Shown piece after piece: positions 47,311 to 60,669 of a DNA stretch of 64,000 nucleotides. The DNA comes from Struthio camelus (taxonomy: Eukaryota > Chordata > Aves > Struthioniformes > Struthionidae): NCBI RefSeq assembly GCF_040807025.1, contig NC_090981.1, forward strand, positions 66,287,645-66,351,644, read 5' to 3'. The notes beneath the pieces are model-generated. The model was not told the DNA's origin. It did not search any database and worked only from the letters and a program-made list of their open reading frames with translations. The position numbers were made by a program, and so were the translations under genes. The number at the start of each line of letters is the position of its first letter. Position 1 is the stretch's first letter.

Positions 47311-50089
47311 TACTTGCAACAATACTCCGAAGGCTTAACAGCCCGGGCAGTTCCGAGCTATTCACTTAATGCTAAAAATTCACCCTTCCACCTGCCCAGA
47401 TATTCAGAAAAAGGCTCGGAAAAATCCACACAAGCGTGCTGTCGGCCAGCAATTCGTCAGCTCACCCAAAAAACGGAGAGGCTCCCGGGAACGCAATCAC
47501 CTCCTGCCTCCCAGCGCATCCCCGCGGCCGGGTGGCGAAGGAACAGACACGGGGACGATTTCTTCTGCGGGTGCACGCGCGCCTTGCAACGGGCCAAGAG
47601 CGAGCGACTGGGGGAAAACGGAGGTGGCAGCAGGGTTTTGAAGCTCAGCAGGTCAAAAAGAGAAGGGAAATGGGGAATAAAGGGGGAGGGAAGCGGCAAA
47701 GGTCGCTCTCTAAAGCGCTCCAGGTGGCATTGGCTCTGCCGGGGCACTGAGTTCGGACAAGTCGCCCTCCCGGAGCTGCCACGAACGCTTTCCACGCTGA
47801 CAATTACAACCCCAGGCTTTCATTGTGTTACAGAGGGGGAAAAAAGACAAAACAAGAAAACAAGAAAGGAGGAGTAAGTTCTCTGCTGCCTCCCGTAAGG
47901 GCCTTTTTTGGAGTAACGATAAGGTTACCCATGGAGCCAGCAGGGTCCTGCATGGCGCAAGGGGGATAGCAGCAGCACGGTCCCAGAGTCCCACTCACAT
48001 CCCCAAAGTTGGGAGACTGACCTCGAGAGGGGCAGCCCCGTGGCCAGCGTGGAGAGACAACTTCAAAGGCACTGCTCTCCCGCTCAAAACGCAGCTTAGC
48101 TAAACTCAGTTAAGCTAGACAGGAGACACGGAGGAACGTCCACCACCACCACCTGGATGGAGCTCATACGCCTCAGAGAGCACCGTCCTGCCTGTACGTC
48201 CATCCCTCGCTTGGCCTGGTGGACGGCACCCGGGGAACCTGAGGACCAAAGTGAGGACATCAAGCCTCGGTGGCCTGTTACGCACAGTGGCCCACTGATA
48301 CTTTTGGAGAAAGGTCCAGTAAGTGAGGTGGTGGCTTGACAACACAATAAATTTGGCTGCCGAGCTTCCAGGAAGAGATCCCAAAAGCTGAGCAATGACA
48401 ACAAAGCCCCGACCTGGCACGAGCTCACTCTGCCAACTCATTTTGGCTAAAAAAAGTGTCATCGGACTAACTTTGTACCGGCGGGATCAGCGATACCTGT
48501 CGGTAACGCTAACGTTACGCCAGGCCAAGCGTTGCTTGTCCTCCCACAGCCGACCAAAGCAGCATGAAGCCAGGCCCAACTCCGTTGACTTGGTGGATCA
48601 CCACCACGCACCCACACCTCATCCGGATCAAATCCGTAGCGGTAGGTGATCCGGGAGTGCAGAGGTCCTCCCGGAGGCAGGGTCTGGGATCAGACCCACC
48701 GAGGCAGCTGGGGAAGGCGGCCCCCTTCCCACCCGAGTTTGCATACGGGGCGGATCGCAGCAAGGGCTTCCAAGGAGCTGCTGCGAGCAGACCGCAGCGG
48801 TTCAGGGTTATTGGAAAACACAAAGCCGAGGGGACACGGACTGGCGGGAGCCGAGGGGATGGGGACCGGAGAGCTGGAGCTGCAGCGCTTTTTGCGCAGC
48901 GAGGTTAAAAGGGTAGAGAAGGGCTGAGCCAGCTCCTACAGAGCTGCCTTTTTTTTTTTTTTTTTTTTTTTGCAAGTTAAAACCAAGATAATGACACTGG
49001 GTGGGGACCAATTTTGAGGGCTGAGCAGCCAAACCAAAATTAGTCTGTGAGCCAAGAGCTTCCTAGGCCTCACAGTTTGGGGAAGGAAGCTGCGAAAAGT
49101 CATGAAAAGATTCTTCAGTAAAGTGAGAAGCGAGGCCGAGTGTAACGTTCAAGCAAAGGTGACCCTGCTATTAAAATATTTTTCAACATAATAAAAATAA
49201 AATAAAGTGCTCCAACAGCCTCCCTCTGAAAACCAGGCCCCATGAGAACTTTCTGATGGGGGGGGGAAGCTCTCCTTGTCTTTTCTTCCTCCTCCTCCCC
49301 CATCACTTTCTTCCCTTTCGCCAGTAACTATGTTTTCTTGTATTTCTTTCTTTTTTTTTTTTTTCCCCTTGGCTCTTTCCTCATAAAAGACTGATGTAAT
49401 TTCCTGTCTTGTCCCAATGTTTCCTGCTCATTAACAGGGTGAAAGTTATCATCACATATTTAAATTGCTACCCAAAAGAAAAAAAAAAAATATATATATA
49501 TATATAGGGGAGAAGGGCTCTCTGTTAACAAACACCGCGTCATGCCCCCCCCGGGGGGGCCGCTTCTCGGACCGTGGGGCAGGTCTCACGGACGGGATAA
49601 CCTGGGGCGGGGGGGGCTGGCGGTGTGTGAATTTGCACCTCCCTGCCCCGACGTCGCCCACGAGGGAGCCGGGGGGGGGGGGTGTCCCGGCCGGAGCCGC
49701 GGGAACGGCCAGGAGCAGCCCGGGCACAGGCGAGCCCAGCGTGGGTACCCCCCCCCCCCGGCGCCTGGCACGTTAGGAGGCGAGCGAGGGCGAACCCCCA
49801 CCCTTCCCTGGACCAGGATGGAAAATCCCTGCAATGCTCTCCCAGCAAAGTGGGGTTTTTTTTTCTTGCAAAAAAAGAAAAAAAACACATATACACGAAA
49901 AAAAAACCCCACATGCATGCAGAGAGAGAGGGAGAGGGAGCGAGAGAGAGCCTGGCTGCTGGCAGTGAGGTCACCCCCGCCGTCCCCTCCAGCTCAACAG
50001 GCAGCAACGTTGGGAGAATACACCCAAGACCCTGCTTTTCTGTAAAAAAAAAAAAAAAAAAAAAGCAAGCTAATCGAAAGCCAGAGCCC

Positions 50090-50960
50090 GGAAATCCTGC
50101 GGGACGGGACGCTCGGCACCCTCCATTCCCGGTGACCTCAGCGCCGCGCAGGACGGGGGCCGCATCCTCGCCGCCCCGTTCCTCAAGAGCAGCCGTGACG
50201 CAAGCCCGGCCCCCGGCGCGGGCGGCCGAAAACACGAGAAATTTAGGCAAAAAGTGAGGGGCGAAAGGCGGACTCGCCTTTTCCCTCGCCCGCCGCCCGG
50301 CGTTAATAATATCCCGGCGCTGAAAATAAACTGGAAAGGAAGCTCCTTTGTGACAGTGGGCAGGCGGCCAGGCGGCCGCGCGGGTCATTCACTCCGGCCG
50401 CGGGAAGATGGCGGGGCGGGCAGTGACCTCCGCCTGGCCTCTTACAGTATCGCCCGCGCGGGGCCGAGGTCACCGCGAGACGGCACCGGCCGGCGTCCCA
50501 CCGTCCTGCACGGAGCCCCGCGGCGACCTGTGGCGCCGCCGAAGGGTCTCCAGGAGGACGGTTCTGCCCCAGGGAGATGTTCCCTCCAGGCAGCTGGGTT
50601 TGGCCTTGGGGTGCTCCAGCCCGGCGGCTGGCGGCACGGCGACGCGCCTGGCGGGTGCATCTCGCCGGCACCTCGCTCGGCAGGAGGAGCCAAATCCCGC
50701 GTTTCCACCCCAATGCCACCCACCCCGCGGCTCTTTGGGGCAACGGCGGGACAACCGGCAGGTTCTGGAGACCCTCCCCAAAAGGAGCAAGTCCCTCCAG
50801 CTCCCAGGAGAGCAGGGACGAGGCATCGTCCCACTCCTGGGCGCCGAGGCGGTGGGCACCCGTCTCCCCATACCTTGGGGCACGTGTAAGGCGCCCCTCT
50901 GGCTGCACCCTCAGCCTCCGCGTTTAGAAACAACCCCGCGTCGCGTCCCCGCCGCCGATC
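50090..50960. promoter_or_regulatory. Intronic CpG island
   Basis: Dense CpG across about 0.9 kb (GCCCCCGGCGCGGGCGGCCG, GGCGGCCGCGCGGG). Large overlapping ORFs occur in all frames with Pro/Arg/Gly/Ala-rich sequence, a compositional effect. Confidence 0.45.
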
Positions 50961-51439
50961 AACGCGCGGGGTTCATATTACTTGTTCCTCTAGTGTAACC
51001 GATACCCGATCGCAGACATCGTAGATGGAAAAGACTCGGACCCCCCCGTCCCTGCCAACTCAGGACTGCTCCCTTACGAGTGTTTTTGTCCTGTCTCGTT
51101 TTAAATGTCCCCAACGGTCAGGTTTCCACTGCTCATTGGGACATCTTATTTTGCAAGCAGATACCGCTTTGAATCGGTCCCCGGCGAACGCCCGGGCACA
51201 CATACTCCCTGGCACCTAACTGACTGCAGCGTTTTGCTTTTTGCTCGCGTCCCTTCCTTAAAAAAAAAAAAAAAACAAAAAAAAAAACCCAACCTGTCAG
51301 GTTGCTGGAGGGGAAAAAAAAAAATTAAAAAAAAAAGAGCGGTGCGGAAAGCCAGCGGCAACAAAAATCCATACGGTAACTGTGCAGGGACAGCGCACGT
51401 ATCGGAAACGGCCCTGACAGGCAACAGCAGCGCGTGTTC

Positions 51440-52640
51440 TCCTCTTTTTGCGGAAAACAGCTCCGCTTTCCGGCGGGCGGCCGGCGAGAGGGAACCACCT
51501 CCGCGGCCACCGCTAAAAAGTTGCATCGCTTCGGCATCTTACTGTCAACCGCTCTCGAGGTCCCGTTGGCCGGGAAAAATCCCGCCGCCCCGGATGCAAA
51601 CGGTTCACGCGGAGCCGTAGAGGACCGACGGCTGGGAGAGGGGGCGGGGGGGGGGGAAAAAAAAGCCCGAAAGTTCCCCCTTAAAATCGCCGCCGGGCCG
51701 GGGAAGGAGGCGGGCGACGCGGCCAGGGCGCCGGGGCGGGTGCCAAGCCGCGGGCGCGCTCCCCTCCGCTGGCCGGGCCGCCGGCTGCCACGGTCAGATG
51801 ATGCGCGAGGCGAGCCGCGAGGCTCCTAGTCTGGCAGGCGGCCGGGTTTGCTCCAGAGACTGCGATGCTGTCATCTCGGCGTTAACCCCCGATAACCTCG
51901 GCCTCCGGAGGCTGCAACGCGCCCGGCGTTGCGGGGAAGCTGCTGGAAAGGCACGGGAAGTTCGTCCCGGTGGTGGAGGTTCGCCGGGGGGGGGGGGGGA
52001 CACGGATCGGGAAAGAAAGGGTGCAAGGGGACGGGGCGTTTACAAATAAACGAATCAAGTTTTTTGGAAGGACGTAAAAAATAAAGCGAGAAGAAATGAT
52101 GCTGCGGGGTTGGGGCGGGAGATTAAAAAATAAATAAATAAATAAATAAAAAGAAATTCCCAAGCAATTGTTTATCCCCGAGACAAATATACAATGCGAG
52201 CTCCGCAGGAAGATGTCTCCGTTTCAGATTATAATCGGATGCCAATTTGTAAATAAAGGCGTTTCACAGGAGGTTATAAACTCTGGGCTGGAGGGAGGTG
52301 GGAGAGGGGGGGAAGAAGGGGAAAGCGCCGGCAGAAGGAGCCGCTCGGGATGCCGCACGCGCCGGGGCCGGGTTGGGGCAGCGGGGGGGGGGGACACGCG
52401 CAACGGGGACCAGCCGAAACTCCGCTTCTCTCGGGAATAGCTCCAGATTTGAGCGAAGGTGCTCCTGCCCGGCCTCGCGGGGATACCAGCGGGGATCAAA
52501 GACATAGTGAAACATTCCAGGCCTGCCCGCCACTTCGTAATGACATGTCAGTCAACCGCCCGCCGGGCTCCGGCCGTCCAGGCGAAGCCAACCTGGCCGG
52601 CCGGCCGGCGCCCGCCGAGGTCGGAGGAGCCTCCTCGTCC
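51440..52640. promoter_or_regulatory. Intronic CpG island
   Basis: CpG-dense from about 51440, with GCCGCCGGGCCGGGG and GGGCCGCCGGCTGCC. An AT-rich insert with (AAAT)n lies at 52126-52152, followed by renewed CpG density to about 52640. It is about 4-5 kb downstream of exon 3 in the direction of transcription. Confidence 0.45.
52126..52152. repeat. (AAAT)n microsatellite
   Basis: About six AAAT units in tandem inside a CpG-rich region. Confidence 0.9.
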
Positions 52641-54516
52641 CGCTTTCCCCACCCAATGGCCGGCTCCGGGACCCTCGGAGACCCAACGTCACCATCCACG
52701 GCCATGGAGAGTCACCTTCCCTCCAGCACCTTTGGTCGGGTCCCACTGCGGGAATTCGGCTGCCGCCCAGCACCGCGTTGGCCACCCCCCTGGTCTACGC
52801 GAGCCCAACGTCGCTCCTTCGCGAGAAGAGCCACAACCGCACGCGTCTGCTGGCAGCGAGTCAGCTCAAAACAGAGGGAAAACCACCCCCCGTCTCCTCT
52901 CCACGGGGGAATTATTTTCTTTTTTATCTCCGCCGGGATGTTACGGCTCTGTTCGTCTCACGGCGCCCACGGCACGAAGGAGCTGGACGGGGGCTACCTG
53001 AGCACGGCGGGAGGGTCCACGCGCAGGGGACGCCGGAGTCGCCCGCAAAGCCACCGCAGCCCAAAAGTCAAGAAGTAAGTGAACAGAGGCTCGAAACCCA
53101 AAGCGAGCCCCGGCGCGGGGCGCATGAGCCGGAGGATGGGACGACCAGGAGACGGCGGCGATGTCACGAGCCGAAGCGAGAGCATCAGCAGGGAGCAAAG
53201 GATTAACTGATATTGCCTTAAAATTCGGCCAAGCCGCGCGCAGGCTCCGCGGGGTTGCTCTGCTCGGATTTTGACCTCTGGAACAAACCTCACCCCCACC
53301 CTTTCCCCCCCACCCCCACCTCCCTTCCCCGTTTTTAAATGAAGCTAACTCGGTCCCAGGGGTTCAACAGGGCCGCGCCGTCGGGGTGCCCACCCTCCCG
53401 GCGCCCCGTACCACGTGCAAGGAGAGCCCCACCGAACGACAGGTCACCTCGAGCGTTTCGGGAGGAACCCGTCCCTTCGCGAGGGACCACCCCCCCCCAA
53501 CCCCGTAGGATTACGTTTTTGCATCCATTTGCTTTTCTGTCTTTTTTTTTTTTTTCTCTTCCCTTGCCAAAAGCATCACGGCGCGGGCTGCAGGCTGCCG
53601 ACCTTCCTCCCGCCCTGAACTGAGCCCCATTCATTACGCTGGCTCTCCGCGGGGCAGGCTGGGCCACGAAGGCAAACAGCAAACAGAGCACGCGGGGAAG
53701 GGAGGCTCCGACGGGTTACGGCCAAGGGGAAACGCTCGCCCAAGCTCGCCCTCCCGGCGCGGCGATCCCGTCCGAGAAGCTGCCTTCAGCCTCCAGGAAG
53801 GAGAAACCCAGCTGATGGCCCGACCTGAGCCTCCTCTTCCAAGAACGCATCCTCACCCAGGACTGCGATCCCTTTTTAACCGCTCGCCGTACAATGTCAT
53901 CAGCTTTCCAAAACCCCCATGCAAGCTTTCCAGCCAGAAGAGACGTTAACCCCAACCTGGCCCGCTTCCCAAATTCTCTCTTGCGCCGATAGCGATCTGC
54001 CTTGCTAAATCCTACCCTTTTGGCTTGGAGAAGGGGACAGGACCTCCCTTCCTCGGCCCTGAAACAGCCGTGCCAAGTCCAGCTGAAGGCTACTACCAAG
54101 TTGGCATCAGCTGCCCTTCGCTGGTGGCCAAAGCAACCTCCTCAGGCCAGGTGGGCTTGCAGAAGGCTTTTGGCGCCCACGGCAGGGCCACTCAACCCCC
54201 ACCACGTGCTCATCAGCCAAACCACCTAATCCGCTTCCAGATCTACCCAAATCGGGTTTCCTTCCCTTTTCCTAAAGCCGCCCTTTCGCGAGAAAGTCGC
54301 AAGGCCAAGGCACGAAGACTGGGTCTACCGCTGGCCTCCAGCGGGAGACGGAGACAGGAGGAGGCACTTTTCCGCAAGGCGCCCGTGATCCCCACTTAGC
54401 TATCGAAGAGGGAGCTTTTCCCCGCAGAGAGAAGCGACATACTCCCAACGCACCCTGACAATGTCTCCTTAAAGCCCTGTTCAAACACACTCTTCCTCTA
54501 ACTAAAATATCCAAAA

Positions 54517-54524
<8 letters not shown>

Positions 54525-54561
<37 letters not shown>
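54525..54561. repeat. (GA)18 microsatellite
   Basis: About 18 uninterrupted GA units preceded by A13. A polypurine tract on the + strand, so polypyrimidine in the SMAD7 transcript. Confidence 0.95.
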
Positions 54562-54566
<5 letters not shown>

Positions 54567-56120
54567 CTAGCTTTGGAGAATTGCTGCAAACTGCGTTTAT
54601 TTTCCTTTCTTGCCTGGGTCTCTCCAGTCGGGAATTTTCAGAGCTGCACTTCTGTGCGTGGAGCGGAGATGCCAGTAAATCAGAGCAAATTCAAAACAAA
54701 TGCTCTTTCATGTGGAGGCATTCGGCTTTGTTTCATGGCCTGGGTAGCTAACCGTATCCCTCCATGAGTCAACTCTCCTATCAGCTCCTCATTAAACTAA
54801 ATGGCTACAATTACATTTGCGGAGGAAAAAAAAGAGCGGTTAATGATCGTAAAAGGCTCCGTTTCCAGGCCTTTTTCTTTTTTTTTTTTTTTTTGGTGGG
54901 GAGGGGGAACTTTGATAACCGAGGCCCCCTCCCCCCCAAAAAATAAAAATTAAATTAAAAAATTGCAGTCGAAGAGGGGAAACATGCTTTCTTCTGGGGG
55001 CTGGGGAGGAGGCTTTATTAATGCAACCTTTCCCCCCCCGCCCCCCCTGCCGCCGTGGAGCACCCCGGCCCATTTTTGATGTGCCGGGAGATTAGGCGAC
55101 CCTGCCGAGGCCCCGAGGACGGACGGCGTTCCCAGGCGAGCGCTGTGATTTCCTGCCGCCCGCCCCGTCGCGCCTCCCCTCCAGGAGCAGCCCAGACAGA
55201 CGAGATGTTATCGATAGCCCGGACCTTGCAGAAAGCCCCCTTTTTCAAAGCTAGTACTTCCTCCGCTTATTTCAATGCGGTATCCTGCAGATCTCGGCTC
55301 TCTCCTCCCCTCCGAAAAGGGAGCAAAAAGGGAGAGGAGGGGGGAAAAAAAACAAAACAAAACAAACTAACAACATCCTTATTGTGTTGTTTTGCTCTAT
55401 CCCTTTCTTCCTCCCGCTTCCCTGAAGCTATAGGCACCAAAGCAAAGAAAAACCCAACACCCTCCCAAAACACACTTTTTTAAAAAAAAAAAAAACAACC
55501 CAGCAACAAGTCACTCTGTTCCCTTTCCCCCTCTGTTTGATTAATTCTCATTAGGGCCTTTGAGCAAACAATATGCTCCCCTCTCGAATAACAGCCAGGG
55601 TATATATTACACTGCAAGAAAAACAAACGAGGCTCACTTAAAGACAGCCCCGCCGAGCGCAATTCCTGGAGAGAGAGCGGAGGGCGCAGGCGGGCGCACA
55701 GACCTAGTTCCGAAATCCCAGGCGCGGGACGCTCCGCGAGCCGTAAATCAGCGAGACGCCTCGCGGCAGGGAAGCGCCTTCGCGCGTGCAGGTAACGTGG
55801 TTGCAAACATTTAAGCCATCACACATAAACGTTTCCGGCGCGGGAACGACGCCCAGAGCCCAGCTCCGCGGAGCCGGGGAGAGGAGAGCTGCCCTCAGAG
55901 GTGCCAGGGATGGGACATCTTGGAAAAGCCAAATCTGCTGCTCCCGTTGAAGCCCGCAGAGCGGTGGGGAAAGCCCCCTCCAAAAACCCGTAATGTCACC
56001 TGCAGGCTGGGGCGACAAACGGGAAAACGAGGGAAACGCAACACTTGCTCCCAAGCTGCGGTCACGTTTTCTCCCTGGGCACCACCAGCCTCACCGATGG
56101 GACCGATGGAGCAGATGCCT

Positions 56121-56183
56121 ACGCAGGGTGCTCGTTCATCAACGTGGGGTGCACGCACACCAACGCGGGGTGTACATGCGCTG
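56121..56183. repeat. 21-bp repeat, three copies
   Basis: Three adjacent units with the pattern ACG(C/T)(A/G)GGGTG(C/T)(T/A)C... of 21 bp. As 21 is divisible by 3, the repeat stays in frame in the ORF at 55895-56242 on the - strand. That ORF shows no known domain. Confidence 0.7.
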
Positions 56184-56949
56184 CTTCCCCCAACGCACAG
56201 CCCACCAATGGGTCTGTAGCTGCCCCGTGGACGGGGACCCATTCATTGCCTTCCTCCCGCCTCCATGGAGTCCCACGGGCAAGGAGAAGACATGATGCAA
56301 GGTGCAGGTACCAGGCCCACCTAGCACTGCCGGCCTGCCGGTAACGCTTGTCACAAATCAGAGCGCAACACAACAACTGGGAGTGGGTAAACCTCACAAC
56401 GTGTGCCCCCAAGATGTCAGACGCAAGTTACCCTTCCGAAAAAACACAACCCACGACGAGCGTCCAGATACTGCGCTGGCAGTCCCAGAAACACGGCGGC
56501 AGTTCCACCTCCGCCGACCAGGCAAAGACACTCAATCCTCCCGCGAGGGTACAACCGTACCTGCTCCAATGGTCTCTACCTTCTAGCGAATAAATTGCCA
56601 GCATCATTTAGCCTTCCCCAGCACACCTCTTTCGGCCTCGCTCCAAAAACTGATGGAGCGTAAGGCTGGAATCCAAGGGAAATATGGACTTGGGAGGACG
56701 CAGAGCTTAGCCCGGGATTGTCAACACATCTCCTCCAAGAGAGGTACTCAGCTGCTACCGAAAAGAAACCCAACTCTCCCTTTGAGCATGCCTTTCTCAA
56801 CGACTCGCATCCTTGATACTCCCCAGCATGGCTTTTTGTTTCATTTGGGCCCCCCCCCGCCCCGGTCAATGGGAATGGCAGGGACACAGGCGGAGAGGGG
56901 CCGGCCCGAGAAACGCACCCGACGGTAAGGTCAACAAGAGAGGTCTTAC

Positions 56950-57024
56950 CTGAAAGCCCCCCAGGGGCTAGACAATTAGTTCCCCCTGTTTCAGTGGAGG
57001 AAGGCACAGAGTCTGGACAATCTG
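56950..57024 (-). CDS. SMAD7: SMAD7 exon 3 (linker)
   Basis: A 75-nt exon. CA completes Ala191 with the last G of exon 2, 24 codons follow (DCPDSVPSSTETGGTNCLAP then GGLS, residues 192-215), and the last G starts Asp216. The donor is TCAG|GTAAGA. It belongs to the Ser/Thr/Pro-rich linker between the N-terminal region and MH2. The acceptor is tandem: CCACAG|CAG|ATT. Use of the second AG (exon start 57021) would delete Ala191 and keep the frame. Exon length, phase and protein match the SMAD7 family. Confidence 0.95.
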
Positions 57025-60000
57025 CTGTGGCAGAGGGAAAGAACAAGAAATAAGTATATATTTGTTTCGTAGCACGCCATAAACAACGCCAAGAGCAGCA
57101 CACACATTCCAAAGCGTTGAACAGGAAGCTATTACTAATTGTCTGCACAGACACGGTAGTTCATCAAGATGCGTCCACCCTAACTCATCGCCTCCACCAA
57201 GGCTCCGCGCTGCACTTAATCACCAGCCAATGATGATTATAGACTGGCAAAAATTACAGACGGGTTGCCATCTTTCTGTCCAAGTCACCAGCTAATGAAA
57301 TCCAGCCCGTCGTCTTTACGATTTAACTGACTGAGCTCCCCAAATGCCTAAATTGTTGCTTTCTATGTTGGATTTAGTCAACACTTGCGCTCACCCAAGT
57401 GCAAACCGAAAGGGAAACGGCTTAATTACTCTTCTTTTTGCTGCAGAAGGTCTAATGTTAAGAGCGCTCCCCTCATCAATTTTGTCACCGCTGGTTCCCC
57501 GTGGATCTCATACGCCACCGATCACCTCCTGCGAGCACAGCGTGCACCTATGAGGCCTGGCCAGTACAACACCTACTCCTCCACACACTACTGAAGGTAT
57601 AAGAAAAGGTAAGATCGGATGGTTTTGGTCACTACCCCAGAAGACACAAGCTCAAGGAAACACCACAACTGAGCGGAGCTGAAGTCACAGAAAGAGATCC
57701 ATAAAGTTCACGCAACCTTCAGGGCCTCGCCAGACCGTTGGTGAGTTTTGGTTTGATCAGTTTTGGGCTCCCTACTGACATCATTTTGCTCAATGTTGTA
57801 TCTCAAAGCAAGGGCCACCACTCAGAGGGCAGAGGCCTGATAAGTCATCTTTCCAGAATTCATCCCTGAAATCCCAGTGAAAAAAAAAATGCGCGTGTGT
57901 ATAACCTCATTTTATCAGAGTGAAGTATAACCCCTAACAGGAATATACAGTTTAACAGGATATACTTAATCAAACTGAAAACAATGGGGGAGACAGGAAA
58001 TGGACTTTCTTGTGAAATACTGTATATTACACACTCGCTAAATGCCTGGTAGTGTTTTCTGGGTTCCAGAGAAATATGCTTTTGCTTTTTTTAACCCTTT
58101 CCACTTTTTAATCCAGGTAATTCCCCTATACCCTTCTCCTGAGGTGACTCCAACCGCTTTGGGTAGAGATGCTGTCTAAACACAGGCTGGACTGTCCTAC
58201 ACACGGTGCCCCATGCTGGGCTCCAATCTGCCCCCATCAGACATGGCGAGCTCCCCTACGAGTCCCTGCGATCCCCAGGGGATAAAGGACATGATTTGCC
58301 CTTTCCATGTCGTCTTACTCTGGAGGTCATATATAATCAGGTCCTCTCTTAGCACTCTGAACACTCTTACAGAAGACTAGGATCTAATTCACAGGATGGC
58401 AGGAGTGAATCCTATCAGTATGTCCGCTTTGGACTTAAAATACGTAACCCTAACGATGAGGCTTACAGCAATCCTGCTCCAGTCAAACTCCAAAGACAAG
58501 TGCTGTTTGGAGATTTTCCACTGAGGCTAAAATCAAGGATGGATTTAGAGGCTCCCGAAACACCTGGGCCGCTCCCTGATCTGCACTGACAGTCAATGAA
58601 GAACCAATGTACTTCATTATCATTGACTTCTCTTGACTGCTACCAGCTCCCTTCCCATGTCCCGTTATCCAACAGCCAGTTCCCTTCATCAATTCATCAC
58701 AAAAATCACTCTAAAGTAGAGTACCAGAAGTCTCCTTACAGGACGCAGCGCTGACATAGCCTTCACCCTGGAACAAGGGTGACGATCATGTACGGAATAG
58801 GCAGAAAAGCATGGACCTCCCGAGCGCACAGCACTAGCCACTAAATGTGGCTAGTTTTATCCTTGCACAATTGATATCACCCACAGATTAGCCAAGTGCT
58901 CTCACTGATATAGGGTACTCTGGCTCACTTTGTGTTTGGCACTGGGGAGGTCACAGTCTCAAAGGTTCACGCAAGTCTACGGCATGCTAATCTCTTCCCA
59001 AAATTCTCCTACCACAATATAAAACCACCGTGGAGACATACACTTATTCCCGGTGGCTACTGGCCCAATCTTGCAAGGTGCCGAATATTTCCTGGAAGCT
59101 GCCAAACCTTCAACTCCCATGAAAATCAACACCATGTGAGGGCACGTGACTCTGCAGCTAACTCTCTGTAGGCTTCCTGCACTCTGATATTCAGGCACCA
59201 CCTCGATCAGCCACCCAGGACAGCATGTGCACCACAGGCTTGGGCACGTCGCCCCACTGGGGTCACCCCAGTGTGACACACGAAACCTCCTCTTTCACTG
59301 GAGGCATCCCCTCTGGTCAGCAACACTGAAGATGCTTTCTGGAGCAGTGTCCAGACAGAGCCACCACCAGCTCGGCAGCACAGGCTAGAGCTGGGCTGGG
59401 GCAAGAACACATAGGACAAGGGGCCCTAGCAGAGGCTGCGGGTGCACCATGGGTGCAGCCGCTTCCGGGCTCTGTACCAGCTGGACAAAATATCTGCTTT
59501 AATACTGGCATCTGAGGGCATCGCTGTCCTCCTTGCTTCCAACACAGCCACACGTGGTAGCCCCTGCAAAGATGTCAGGCTTGCTGAGCCCATGGACACC
59601 CTTCCAGGAGCTCAGCTTCACCCCCCATTGGGCTCAGCAGCGCGGATCAGCCCCACAGGCTTGCAGAGGGGGGACCGGTCCCTTGCACGTTACTGCCGCT
59701 GATCCCTGGAAATGCCCCGGATAAGAAACAGTGAAAGTCACTGCGTACAACTTCTCCTTGAAGAACACATCTGAGCAAGCTGGCCCAGACCTACAGCCTT
59801 CCCACAGGTAACGTGGCTCTCCAAGGGCAGATCTTTCTGCTCTCCGGAAAGCGTACAAACATCAAATCCATCAACGCACAAACGTACACGGCATTCAGGT
59901 GACTGTGGCAGACCCTCTGGCTCCCTGTCTGTCCCGGCTTTCCTTAAGCAACTGACATAACCTGTCTGAACCTCCACCACCTCCAAAAAAGCGTTTGTGG

Positions 60001-60669
60001 TAATCCCCACCTAACACACTGGCAACCGCTGCTGGAGCCTGGGCACGCGCGGCCATGCCCGCCTATCTGTCTATACGAAGCACTTACAAGACTTAGCACT
60101 AGGCGCCTAAATATTTTTATTACCACTATCATGCTTCATGGAAAAGCGCTGTGTCAAGTTTCCCGTTAGATGCACCGTTCCCTGCTACCTTTGCAGATGG
60201 GAGTTTTTCCAAGTTGCCCAACTATAAATGGAGGGACCGTTCCTAACCAGCGTCCCAGAAGCGTGCTTGCAGCCCGCGATGGCTCCTTTTAATCGCCCAT
60301 GAAACAGGCTTCACGCTTTCCCACCATAAGTTACTGCTCCTCTGTCAATTAACCAGCCCAAGGCAAGCAATATTCATCCTAAAGCTTGGAAATGTGGGAA
60401 CCGGAGACCCTAGCACGGCTCTGCCTGCTGCAAGCGACGGCCGTGATACCCAGGCATTAAATTTGCTCCCCTTCCCTCCACAATAGCCCTGATTAAGGAG
60501 GAAATGCGCATGCACGCAAAAATCAGGGGCTGCAAAAGCCACCTGCAGCGACAGACTTACAGGCTCCTCTCGCGTCTGTCACTGCTCCGCGCGCCCTGTT
60601 ATTCAGTGCTCAGCCACCAAACGGGTTTTTCTTTCAAAAAGGGGGAAAAAAAAAAAAAGGGGAACTTTT

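Larger units (their letters stand above)
35217..56949 (-). other. SMAD7: SMAD7 intron 3
   Basis: This 21.7-kb intron has a GTAAGA donor at 56949 and a TTTAG acceptor at 35217. It contains CpG islands, long G/C homopolymers, GT, GA and AAAT microsatellites, a diverged tandem duplication and one short CR1 fragment, each listed separately. Between these the sequence is unique-looking and noncoding. Human SMAD7 also has a very large intron 3, which carries regulatory and disease-associated variation (established), so enhancers are plausible here. Long ORFs at 36903-37541, 39655-40236, 49540-50388, 50254-50889 and 52350-53078 are artefacts of CpG-rich DNA. Confidence 0.9.

Noticed and set aside
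49540..53078. ORFs of 140-280 codons in SMAD7 intron 3
   Set aside because: Compositional artefacts of CpG-rich DNA with poly-G and poly-A runs; they overlap each other on both strands.
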